From Tabrizicola flagellatus (lineage in GTDB: Bacteria > Pseudomonadota > Alphaproteobacteria > Rhodobacterales > Rhodobacteraceae), in contig NZ_VMDU01000001.1 in NCBI RefSeq assembly GCF_008271465.1, positions 186,001-250,000 of the forward strand: a stretch of DNA of 64,000 nt, written 5' to 3'. A program made the position numbers and the translations under genes. Below the pieces are notes generated by a model that ran no database searches, was not told where the DNA came from, and saw only the letters and a program-made list of their open reading frames with translations. Positions 42,433 to 49,706 of this stretch are shown piece by piece. Positions within the stretch are counted from its first letter, which is position 1, and every line of letters begins with the position of its first letter.

Positions 42433-42894
42433 ATGAGCGCCGCGCTGGACGATCTTGACCGGAAAATCCTGTCCGAGCTTCAGGCCGATGCCGAGCAATC
42501 GCTGGACGAGATTGCCCGGAAGGTGGGCTCGTCCAAGACGCCGGTCTGGAACCGGATCCGGCGGATGCGCGAGCAGGGGGTCATCACCCGGACGACCGCG
42601 ATCCTTGACCCCGAGGCGCTGGGGCTGGAGGCCTGCTTCTTCGTGCTCATCCGCACCAGCGAGCATGAGGCGGAGTGGCAGCGGAAGTTCCTCAAGGCGC
42701 TGCGCGAGCGGCCCGAGGTGCTGGAAGCGCACCGGCTGGCCGGCGACATCGACTATATCCTGAAGGTGCGGGTGAAGAACGCGCGGGCCTATGACACCTT
42801 CTACCAGGCGCTGATTTCCGAGGTGAAGATCTACAACGTGACCGCGCTCTTGAGCATGGAGGAGATCAAGTCCACTACCGTGCTGCCGCTGTGA
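42433..42894 (+). CDS. Lrp/AsnC-family transcriptional regulator
   Basis: A 153-residue Lrp/AsnC protein: HTH in LDEIARKVGSSKTPVWNRIR, then the RAM effector domain (CFFVLIRTSEHEAEW, HRLAGDIDYILKVRVKNARA) ending IKSTTVLPL. It is divergent from the DUF2849-cysI-cysH-DUF934 operon and has an Lrp-type box between, so it probably controls sulfite reduction, perhaps sensing cysteine or methionine. The effector is inferred, not seen. Confidence 0.93.
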   Translation: MSAALDDLDRKILSELQADAEQSLDEIARKVGSSKTPVWNRIRRMREQGVITRTTAILDPEALGLEACFFVLIRTSEHEAEWQRKFLKALRERPEVLEAHRLAGDIDYILKVRVKNARAYDTFYQALISEVKIYNVTALLSMEEIKSTTVLPL

Positions 42895-42908
42895 CCCGGC
42901 CCCGGCCC

Positions 42909-42960
42909 GCGGGGGCATTCTGCCCCCGCACCCCCTGAGAGTATTTGCAAAAGGGCAAGG
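42909..42960 (+). repeat. Intergenic hairpin element, type-2 tail (copy H)
   Basis: Perfect 9-bp stem GCGGGGGCA/TGCCCCCGC with loop TTC (42909-42929), then ACCCCCTGAGAGTATTT and AAAAGGGCAAGG. It fills the gap between the convergent lrp-type and P450 genes, five bases beyond the P450 stop. Confidence 0.8.
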
Positions 42961-42965
42961 GCAGG

Positions 42966-44144
42966 TCAGCGCCGGACGATGAGCTGCCGCAGGCCGTGGA
43001 AGTGGAACACGTCGGCATAGCGCGGCGGCTCGGCCAGGGTCAGGCCGGGGCAGCGGCGGAACAGGATCGGCAGGGCGATCTGCAGTTCGAGGCGGGCGAG
43101 GGGGGCGCCCACGCAGAAATGCAGGCCCGCGCCGAAGGTGGCCAGGGGTTTCGGCGGGCGGGTCGGGTCGAAGCGGGCGGGATTGTCCCAGACGCCGGGA
43201 TCGCGGTTGGCCATGGCGAGGAGGAGGCCGACCTGGTCGCCGCGGCGGAAGGTATGGCCCATGACCTCGACGTCCTCGTAGGCCCAGCGGGTGAACATGT
43301 GCAGCGCCGGATCGAAGCGGAGGATTTCCTCGACCGTCGCCTCCACGGCCTCGGGGGCGAGGGCGCTGGGGGGCGTGGCGGTTTCCAGAAGCGCCTTCAC
43401 CCCGTTGCCGATGGTGTGGACGGTCGCCTCGTGCCCGGCGTTCAGGAGCAGGATGCAGGTCGAGATCAGTTCGTCGGTCGAAAGGCGCTCGCCCTCCATC
43501 TCGGCGGCGATCAGCTGGGTGATCAGGTCGTCGGCGGGACGCGCGCGGCGCTGGTCGATATAGCCGCGCAGGAAGGTGACGAAGGCCTCGGTCGCGGCGA
43601 CGGCACGATCCTCGATGGCGCGGGTGCGCCCGGCCATGTACATGCCGACCATCGCGTTCGACCAGCGCAGGAGATCCGGCGCCATCTCTTCGGGCACGCC
43701 AAGGAGGCGCGCGATGATGCGGACGGGCAGGGGCTGGGCGAAGGCCTGCAACAGGTCGAAATCGCCCGCGGGAAAGGCGCCGATCAGCTCTTCGGCCAGT
43801 TCGGTGATGTCGGGGGCGAGGCCCGCGATCCGGCGCGAGGTGAAGGCGCGCAGGACCAGGTTGCGCAGGCGCGTGTGGCGGGGCGGTTCCAGTTCCAGCA
43901 TGGAATGTGCCTCGACCGCGTAGAAGGGGGCGAGATGCGGCGGGATGACGGGCGGCTCGATCGGCTCGCGCCCGAAGCGGCGGTCGCGGAAGATCGCGTT
44001 CACCGCGGCGGAACTGCCGGTGCAGGTCAGGTTGTAATCCTCCCAGCGGAAGAAGGGGCCAAGGGCGCGGGCGCGCTCATAAAACGGGTAGGGGTCCTGG
44101 ACGAAATCGGGGTTTTTGGGGGACTGGGAGAGGCTTTGCATCAT
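42966..44144 (-). CDS. Cytochrome P450
   Basis: A 392-residue soluble bacterial P450. The heme-binding loop is FGAGLHFCVGAPLARLE with the cysteine ligand; the I-helix oxygen site is LLNAGHEATVHTIG; the ExxR region is EEILRFDP with DPALHMFTR following. The ATG at 44144 overlaps the stop of the DMT transporter gene (ATGATG), so the two are coupled. The hydroxylated substrate is unknown; no ferredoxin partner is encoded beside it. Confidence 0.94.
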   Translation of the reverse strand: MMQSLSQSPKNPDFVQDPYPFYERARALGPFFRWEDYNLTCTGSSAAVNAIFRDRRFGREPIEPPVIPPHLAPFYAVEAHSMLELEPPRHTRLRNLVLRAFTSRRIAGLAPDITELAEELIGAFPAGDFDLLQAFAQPLPVRIIARLLGVPEEMAPDLLRWSNAMVGMYMAGRTRAIEDRAVAATEAFVTFLRGYIDQRRARPADDLITQLIAAEMEGERLSTDELISTCILLLNAGHEATVHTIGNGVKALLETATPPSALAPEAVEATVEEILRFDPALHMFTRWAYEDVEVMGHTFRRGDQVGLLLAMANRDPGVWDNPARFDPTRPPKPLATFGAGLHFCVGAPLARLELQIALPILFRRCPGLTLAEPPRYADVFHFHGLRQLIVRR

Positions 44145-45070
44145 CTGGGTCTGGTGGAAAGGCCGGGGGCGATCAGCCCCTGGGCGATGAGGGCGCCGGT
44201 CACGACGATCGCCGCACCCAGCGTCTGGCCCCAGTTCCAGGGGCCGCCAAGGAGGAAAACCATCAGCATGACGTAGAACGGCACCGCGTTCATGTGCATC
44301 GAGGCCGCGCCGATGCCGATGCGGCCGACCGAGATGATCCACAGAAGCTGGCTGAGCGCCATCGAGCCGATGCCGAAGATCGCAAGGCCCCCGAACTCGG
44401 CCGGGCCGATGGCCGCCCAGTCCGGCCAGTTGCCGCGCACGAGCCCGTCACCCAGCGCGACGATAAGCGCGACGACCGCGCAGCCCGCGACGGTGATCGC
44501 CACTCGGCCGAGCGGTGTGAGTTCGGGAAGCGCCTTCACCGTCTCGCGCGAGCCCCAGGTGTAAAGCGTGACCGAGGCCAGCGCGGCGAGCACCCCGAGG
44601 CCGAAGTCCACCTTGCCCTCGGCTCCGCTGACGGCAATGAGGCCACCGATCAGAGACAGCGCAAGGCCCAGGGCCAGCGCGCGGGTGAAGGGGCGCTTGT
44701 CGGCGAGGCATTCCAGCAGGATTCCGAACACCGGCATGGCTGCCGAGACGATGGCCACGGTGACGGGGTCGTTGAACTGCAAGGCGATGATGACGAAGAA
44801 AGAGGCGAGGCCCAGCGTGACGAAGCCGACCCAGGCCCCGCGTGCCCAGTTGGCACGGGTCACGGCGCCAAGGCCCTCGACGGCGATCCAGCAGGGCAGG
44901 AGGACAAGGGCCGCAAGGGTGGTGCGGGCAGCCGTCAGCGCAATCGGCGGCATGTGCGGGATGATGAGGTCGGCGGCGGGCAGGCCGGCGGCCCAGACCA
45001 CCATCGAGGCCAGGCAGATGAGGTTCGCGGTCAGCAGCGACCGGCGCGCTTCGGGGGAAATCACGGTCAT
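44141..45070 (-). CDS. DMT (EamA)-family transporter
   Basis: A 309-residue inner-membrane protein with ten hydrophobic helices in two EamA repeats (LNLICLASMVVW-like start, PPIALTAARTTLAALVLLPC, and GSMALSQLLWIISVGRIGIG, VFLLGGPWNWGQTLGAAIVV). Family members export amino acids, drugs or metabolites. Coupled to the P450 gene, it may move that enzyme's substrate or product, but no substrate can be named. Confidence 0.9.
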   Translation of the reverse strand: MTVISPEARRSLLTANLICLASMVVWAAGLPAADLIIPHMPPIALTAARTTLAALVLLPCWIAVEGLGAVTRANWARGAWVGFVTLGLASFFVIIALQFNDPVTVAIVSAAMPVFGILLECLADKRPFTRALALGLALSLIGGLIAVSGAEGKVDFGLGVLAALASVTLYTWGSRETVKALPELTPLGRVAITVAGCAVVALIVALGDGLVRGNWPDWAAIGPAEFGGLAIFGIGSMALSQLLWIISVGRIGIGAASMHMNAVPFYVMLMVFLLGGPWNWGQTLGAAIVVTGALIAQGLIAPGLSTRPR

Positions 45071-45129
45071 TCGGGCAAGCTAGGCGCCGCAGCCTGCGCG
45101 GGCTGATCCATCAGCGACAGGCCATGTCG

Positions 45130-45873
45130 TCAGGCGGCCGAAAGCGCCTCGACGATCGCGCCGAAATCGGCGGCCTTGAGGCTTGCCCCGCCGACGAGCG
45201 CCCCGTCCACATGCGGGACCGCGAAGATGTCGGCGGCATTCGACGGCTTGACGGACCCGCCGTAAAGGATGCGGACCTTCTCGGCCTCGGGCCCGATCAG
45301 CCCGCGCAGGCGGCCGCGGAGAAAGCCGTGCACCTCGGCGATCTCGGCCAGGGTCGGGGTACGGCCGGTGCCGATGGCCCAGACCGGTTCATAGGCCACG
45401 ACCAGGTTCGCCGCTGTCGCGCCCCCCGGGATCGAGCCGTCGAGCTGGCTGCCGATCACGGCAAGCGTCTTGCCCGCGTCACGCTCGGCTTCGGTTTCGC
45501 CGATGCAGACGATGGCGGTCAGTCCGCCATCGACCACCGCCTCGGCCTTGGCACGCACCAGGGCGTCCGTCTCGCCATGGTCGGTGCGGCGTTCGGAATG
45601 GCCGACGATGACATGGGTCGCCCCCGCATCGCGCAGCATGGCGACAGAGATGTCGCCGGTATGGGCCCCCTGAGGCTTGGGGTGGCAGTCCTGCGCGCCG
45701 ACCTTCAGCGCCGTGCCTCGCGCCTGCGCCGCCATGGCCGCAATCAGCGTCGCGGGCGGGCAGAGCAGCATCTCGCAGGCAGGCCGGGGATGCGCTTCCA
45801 GAAGGGCCGTCACCTCGGCCAGCGAGGCCATGGTTCCGTTCATCTTCCAGTTTCCGGCGGCAAGCTTCTTCAT
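45130..45873 (-). CDS. tpiA: Triose-phosphate isomerase
   Basis: Interconverts dihydroxyacetone phosphate and glyceraldehyde 3-phosphate. The 247-residue barrel has the substrate lysine in [10 protein letters not shown], catalytic histidine in VIVGHSERR, catalytic glutamate in [14 protein letters not shown] (flexible loop) and the phosphate loop [12 protein letters not shown]. Full length. Stands alone between transporter and Fe-S genes, with no other glycolytic gene beside it. Confidence 0.97.
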   Translation of the reverse strand: MKKLAAGNWKMNGTMASLAEVTALLEAHPRPACEMLLCPPATLIAAMAAQARGTALKVGAQDCHPKPQGAHTGDISVAMLRDAGATHVIVGHSERRTDHGETDALVRAKAEAVVDGGLTAIVCIGETEAERDAGKTLAVIGSQLDGSIPGGATAANLVVAYEPVWAIGTGRTPTLAEIAEVHGFLRGRLRGLIGPEAEKVRILYGGSVKPSNAADIFAVPHVDGALVGGASLKAADFGAIVEALSAA

Positions 45874-45985
45874 CTGTCGGTTCCTCGTGCGCTCCGAACA
45901 CCCCTAGCGTGGAGCTCCGGAAAGAAAAAGGCCACAGATTGGCAACATTTCGTTTGCGGGGCGGGGCTGACGGGCCGAAAGCCGG

Positions 45986-46345
45986 TCAGCCGCCGGGGGC
46001 GTCGCGGAACTTGACCGATTCGCCGCAGCCGCAGGACTCGACCACGTTGGGGTTTCGGAACCTGAAGCCGCTTTCAATCAGGCCGGTCTCGTAGTCGATC
46101 TCGGTGCCGATCAGGAACATCTGCGCCATGGGGGCGATCATCACCCGGGCGCCGTCCTGTTCCACCACCTCGTCCAGCGGGTTGACGGAGGTGACGTATT
46201 CCATGGTGTATTCCATGCCCGCGCAGCCGCCCTTCTTGACGCCGATGCGCAGTCCCTGGCTTCCCTCGCGCTGCATCAGCCGGGCGATCTGGCCAGCGGC
46301 GGCTGGGGTGAGGGTGACGGCGGCCTTGCCGGGAATGCCGAACAT
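45986..46345 (-). CDS. A-type iron-sulfur carrier (IscA/ErpA/SufA family)
   Basis: A 119-residue A-type carrier that passes Fe-S clusters to apo-proteins. The three conserved cysteines are present: C41 (KKGGCAGMEY), C105 and C107 (ESCGCGESVKF). Length and N-terminus do not decide between IscA, SufA and ErpA. The sufT-type gene lies less than 2 kb upstream on the same strand, so the region is rich in Fe-S assembly functions although the core suf operon is not here. Confidence 0.93.
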   Translation of the reverse strand: MFGIPGKAAVTLTPAAAGQIARLMQREGSQGLRIGVKKGGCAGMEYTMEYVTSVNPLDEVVEQDGARVMIAPMAQMFLIGTEIDYETGLIESGFRFRNPNVVESCGCGESVKFRDAPGG

Positions 46346-46369
46346 GGGGGAACTCCTTTGGCGGATAAT

Positions 46370-47185
46370 CTAGGGCGTCGCGGGCAGGATTCCAAGCGGG
46401 GGCAGGGCGGCCAGACCGGCAAGGGTCGCATAAGAGACGACGAGTGCCCAGCCGAAGGAGGCCAGCGTGCCGATGATGACGTATTCGGACAGCTCCCTGT
46501 CCTCCTTCAGAGCGCCGTAGCGCAGGATCGACTTGGCGGCCATCAGGAGGCCCACGCCCTGCGGTTGGCCGATCAGGACGAGGACGAAGATCAGCCCGCG
46601 TTCCAGAAGCCGGATCATCCGGCCCGCGCCGGGCAGGCCCTCGGCCGCGGTGTTGCCCGGCAGGTTCGCCGCGAAGGGACGCATCAAGAGGCCGACCGCG
46701 AACCCCCCCGCGCGCGTGGCCAGGATGAAGCCGGTGGCCAGGACCATGAGCGCGGGGAGATGGCCGACCGGCAACGGTGCCGCCTCGGACCAGAGACCCG
46801 TGCCCAGGATGCCGCCGTCGTCGCCCGTCACGATGGCCCCGGGCGCCCAGAGCCCTCCGGCCCAGAGCCCCGGCAGCCAGAAGGCTAGGGCAATCAGGCT
46901 GGCAAGGTGCAGGGCCTGGTCGATCAGGAAGGGCGCAAGGCCGCCCGCGGTCGCACCGGTCCGGGTCAGGATCAGCTTGCCGACGTCGATCGCGATATGG
47001 ACGAGGGCAAGCATCAGCAGCGCCGGGTGCAGGGTTCCGGTCGCGGCGAAAGCCGTCGCCAGGACCACCGCCCCGTGCAGGCCCAGCGCAAACGGAGTGT
47101 GCTTGTTGGCGACCATCCAGCCGGTCTGGAACGCGAAATCGGCCAGGGTGTGGGCGAAGAGGAGCGCGATGAGGGTTTCAGTCAT
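46370..47185 (-). CDS. DUF3307 membrane protein, partner of SatD
   Basis: A 271-residue integral membrane protein with about seven hydrophobic segments, beginning TLIALLFAHTLADFAFQTGW and continuing HTPFALGLHGAVVLATAFAA, the DUF3307 signature region. The C-terminal half has further helices (SEYVIIGTLASFGWALVVSY). DUF3307 genes are often next to satD. Its ATG at 47185 lies eight bases inside the satD 3' end, so the two are translationally coupled and likely act together. Biochemical role unknown. Confidence 0.88.
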   Translation of the reverse strand: MTETLIALLFAHTLADFAFQTGWMVANKHTPFALGLHGAVVLATAFAATGTLHPALLMLALVHIAIDVGKLILTRTGATAGGLAPFLIDQALHLASLIALAFWLPGLWAGGLWAPGAIVTGDDGGILGTGLWSEAAPLPVGHLPALMVLATGFILATRAGGFAVGLLMRPFAANLPGNTAAEGLPGAGRMIRLLERGLIFVLVLIGQPQGVGLLMAAKSILRYGALKEDRELSEYVIIGTLASFGWALVVSYATLAGLAALPPLGILPATP

Positions 47186-47819
47186 GGACTTTCCAGTCTT
47201 CCCGAAGCACGGCCTCCAGCGATGCTTGCAGCGCATCCCAACCGGCACCACTGAGGCGAAGTTGCACTGCCTGCCGAGTGATGCCAAGCTGTCGGGCGAT
47301 CTCTGACTGCGTTCGTTGTCGGGTGGGATCAAGGGCCAGCGCGATGGCCGTGGCCTGTTCGGGCGACCAGCGGGAGGCGACCCAGGCGGAAAGATCGAAG
47401 ACGGCGTGGTGCCAGTCGCGCAGGACTTTGCGGTTCTCCAGGGCGACACGTCGGTGACCCGGCATCGTGTCAAGCGCGGTTCCGGCCAGCTCGAAGGCCT
47501 CGCCGGCGGCTGCGGAGAGGTCGGACGTTCCAAGCCTGTCGATCGAGCCGAAGCCGATCGCAATCCGGGTTTCGGCCCCAGGGCCGGCACCCCTGAGGCT
47601 GGCCATCAGCAGAAGCGTCGCGTGCAAGCTGAGTTGCGGCACTGCAAGGTAGAACTGCCAGCCGTCGCCGCGAAACCTGGTGAAACGCGGGTCTTCACCT
47701 GCCCAGTTGCCGATCTGGCCAGCGGCCCGCCGCAGACAGTCCATCGCCGCATCGGTAGCCGCTGTTCCTAGGCGGCCCGATCCGACAATATCGCCACAGA
47801 GGACACATCGTAGCTTCAT
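47178..47819 (-). CDS. SatD-family protein with C-terminal helix-turn-helix
   Basis: A 213-residue soluble protein starting MKLRCVLCGDIVGSGRLGTA, the SatD opening (GDIVGS), with a second core motif FTRFRGDGWQFYL. The spacing of GDxxGS and RGDGxQ recalls the nucleotide-cyclase-type fold, but no cyclase activity can be claimed. The C-terminus has an HTH, TQSEIARQLGITRQAVQLRL, fit for DNA binding. A TTG at 47825 precedes the ATG at 47819; I use the ATG. No Shine-Dalgarno exists upstream, where instead an 18-bp palindrome and a promoter abut the start. It is coupled to the DUF3307 gene. Confidence 0.85.
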   Translation of the reverse strand: MKLRCVLCGDIVGSGRLGTAATDAAMDCLRRAAGQIGNWAGEDPRFTRFRGDGWQFYLAVPQLSLHATLLLMASLRGAGPGAETRIAIGFGSIDRLGTSDLSAAAGEAFELAGTALDTMPGHRRVALENRKVLRDWHHAVFDLSAWVASRWSPEQATAIALALDPTRQRTQSEIARQLGITRQAVQLRLSGAGWDALQASLEAVLREDWKVHD

Positions 47820-47821
47820 GC

Positions 47822-47896
47822 GCAAGTTATATAACTTGCAACTTCAAAAGCAAGCATTAAAGCTTGCTTTATCCATGGGCCAGCCCTAGGGCTTGC
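47822..47896. promoter_or_regulatory. Three phased 18-bp palindromic operators upstream of satD
   Basis: Sites at 47822-47839 (GCAAGTTATATAACTTGC, perfect), 47850-47867 (GCAAGCATTAAAGCTTGC, perfect arms) and 47879-47896 (GCCAGCCCTAGGGCTTGC, one arm base off). Consensus GCAAG-N8-CTTGC, centre spacing 28 and 29 bases. The first abuts the satD start; the third ends two bases past the sufT stop. Likely autoregulatory sites for the SatD HTH. Confidence 0.65.
47826..47853 (-). promoter_or_regulatory. Candidate satD promoter giving a leaderless transcript
   Basis: On the minus strand, -35 TTGCTT (47848-47853), a 16-base spacer and -10 TATAAC (47826-47831). The A of the satD ATG (47819) is then the expected +1, and no Shine-Dalgarno is present. 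Operators 1 and 2 overlap the -10 and -35. Confidence 0.5.
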
Positions 47897-47897
47897 C

Positions 47898-48251
47898 TTA
47901 CATGAACCCCAGTTCCAGCCGGGCCTCGTCGGACATCATGTCCATGCCCCAGGGCGGATCGAAGGTCATGTTGACGTCCACCTGCTTGACCCCCGGCAGC
48001 GGCTCCACCGCATTGGCGACCCAGCCCGGCATCTCGCCCGCCACCGGACAGCCGGGGGCGGTCAGGGTCATGGTGATCTCGACCTCGTTCTCCTTGCTGA
48101 TCTCGATCGTGTAGACCAGACCCAAGTCGAAGATGTTCACCGGAATCTCCGGGTCGAAGACCGTGCGACAGGCCTCGACGATCTGCGGATAGAGCGGATG
48201 GTCGGTCGTCGAGGGCTTGATCAGCGGCTTGCCCTCAGTCTGGTCCTGCAT
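47898..48251 (-). CDS. sufT: SUF-system/MIP18-family protein (SufT-like)
   Basis: A 117-residue DUF59/MIP18 protein (VFDPEIPVNIFDLGLVYTIE, MTLTAPGCPVAGEMPGWVAN, VDVNMTFDPPWGMDMMSDEA). The conserved cysteine in APGCPVA is present. SufT proteins help load Fe-S clusters onto client proteins. The gene ends at a TAA two bases from the third satD operator and lies upstream of satD on the same strand; it is 100 bases downstream of ssb. Confidence 0.9.
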   Translation of the reverse strand: MQDQTEGKPLIKPSTTDHPLYPQIVEACRTVFDPEIPVNIFDLGLVYTIEISKENEVEITMTLTAPGCPVAGEMPGWVANAVEPLPGVKQVDVNMTFDPPWGMDMMSDEARLELGFM

Positions 48252-48343
48252 GGCGCGGTCTCGGCGGTTCGGGATGTTGACCGATTATATAGGGAATGGG
48301 CCGTTCAAGGTCCAGTGCCGCCGGACAGCGCGCGAGACCCCGG

Positions 48344-48871
48344 TCAGAACGGGATTTCGTCGTCCATGTCCGAGCGCCCGCCGCCGCCGCCCGACCCGCC
48401 GCCAAAGCCGCCGCGCCCGCCGCTGGATGCGCCGCCGCCATAACCGCCGCCCTGACCGCCGCCCATGCTGCCGTCGTCATAGCCACCGCGATCGTCGTAG
48501 CCGCCGCCTCCACCCTCGCCGCGGCCGCCCAGAAGCGTCAGGTTGCCGCTGTAGGGCCGAAGGACGATCTCGGTGGTATACCTATCCTGCCCGGACTGGT
48601 CCTGCCATTTCCGGGTCTCCAGCGAACCCTCAATGTAGACGGTCGAACCTTTCTTCAGATACTGCTCGGCGATCTTGCACAGCGCCTCGTTGAAGATTGC
48701 GACCGAGTGCCATTCGGTGCGTTCCTTGCGTTCGCCGGTGTTGCGGTCGCGCCAGGACTCCGAGGTGGCGACGCGCAGGTTCACCACCTTGCCACCGTTC
48801 TGGAAGCTGCGTACCTCGGGGTCTCGGCCGAGGTTGCCGATGAGAATGACCTTGTTGACCGACCCCGCCAT
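48344..48871 (-). CDS. ssb: Single-stranded DNA-binding protein
   Basis: A 175-residue SSB: OB fold ([60 protein letters not shown]), a Gly-rich disordered linker (residues about 120-165), and the acidic interaction tail MDDEIPF at the end. Full-length, normal for alphaproteobacteria. It is divergent from the lytic transglycosylase gene with a 194-base gap. Confidence 0.97.
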   Translation of the reverse strand: MAGSVNKVILIGNLGRDPEVRSFQNGGKVVNLRVATSESWRDRNTGERKERTEWHSVAIFNEALCKIAEQYLKKGSTVYIEGSLETRKWQDQSGQDRYTTEIVLRPYSGNLTLLGGRGEGGGGGYDDRGGYDDGSMGGGQGGGYGGGASSGGRGGFGGGSGGGGGRSDMDDEIPF

Positions 48872-49065
48872 GCGAATCTCCCTTGCGATTGTCCGGACGA
48901 GCTTCGTCGCGGATGGTTAACAAACCTATAGCGTGCTTCAGCGCCGCCGCAACCAAGCCGTCGGGCCTGGCCGGAGCAGCCCGGGCGGCAAGACAAATCG
49001 CGTCTGGAAAATGCCGACGACTTGGCTATAGTCTCGCGGGTCGTGACAGAGGCGTTCCGGGTGGG

Positions 49066-49692
49066 ATGAACGTGGACTTCGGACTTCGGATTGTCGGTCG
49101 AACCATCGTGGTCGTCGCCATCACGCTTGGCTTGCCGGGCGCGGCGCTCGCCGAGGGGCTGAACATCACCGGGTCCACCAAGTCGCGCAATGCCATCTTC
49201 AAGTCGCAGTCCGACCTGATCGACCGCAAGCTGTCCAAGCAGTACAGCGGCTCGGTCAAGCTGACGCCCAAGTACAAGAAGGGCGAGGAAATCGCCGAGG
49301 CGAAGGGCATCCCGGCCTATCGCGGCAGCTACAAGGGCGCCTATCTGGAGGTCGCCAAGGCGGCGGCCCGCAAGCATGGTGTGCCGGAGGATCTGTTCCT
49401 GCGTCTCGTGCAGCAGGAAAGCGGCTGGAATCCGGCCGCGGTGTCGGTCAAGGGTGCTACCGGGCTTGCGCAGCTGATGCCCGAGACGGCGGAGATCCTG
49501 GGCGTGGACGTCCACGATGCCGAGCAGAACCTGGAAGGCGGCGCGCGCTACCTGCGGATGATGTTCGACAAGTTCGGCACCTGGGAACTGGCGCTGGCAG
49601 CATATAATGCCGGGCCGGGCGCTGTCGAAGAGCACGATGGCATCCCGCCTTTCGAGGAAACCAGGTCCTACGTCAAGGCGATCCTCGGCTAG
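49066..49692 (+). CDS. Lytic transglycosylase, SLT domain
   Basis: A 208-residue secreted muramidase-type enzyme that cleaves peptidoglycan glycan chains. Signal peptide (TIVVVAITLGLPGAALAEG), a linker, then the SLT domain with catalytic E118 in LVQQESGWNPAAVSVKGATG, LAQLMPETAEILGV and LALAAYNAGPGAVEEHDG. The frame is open further upstream, but the ATG at 49066 gives the signal peptide. A TATAGT -10-like sequence lies at 49027-49032. It converges on the ABC operon with a 14-base gap. Confidence 0.92.
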   Translation: MNVDFGLRIVGRTIVVVAITLGLPGAALAEGLNITGSTKSRNAIFKSQSDLIDRKLSKQYSGSVKLTPKYKKGEEIAEAKGIPAYRGSYKGAYLEVAKAAARKHGVPEDLFLRLVQQESGWNPAAVSVKGATGLAQLMPETAEILGVDVHDAEQNLEGGARYLRMMFDKFGTWELALAAYNAGPGAVEEHDGIPPFEETRSYVKAILG

Positions 49693-49706
49693 TCGGGCAA
49701 TCCCCC

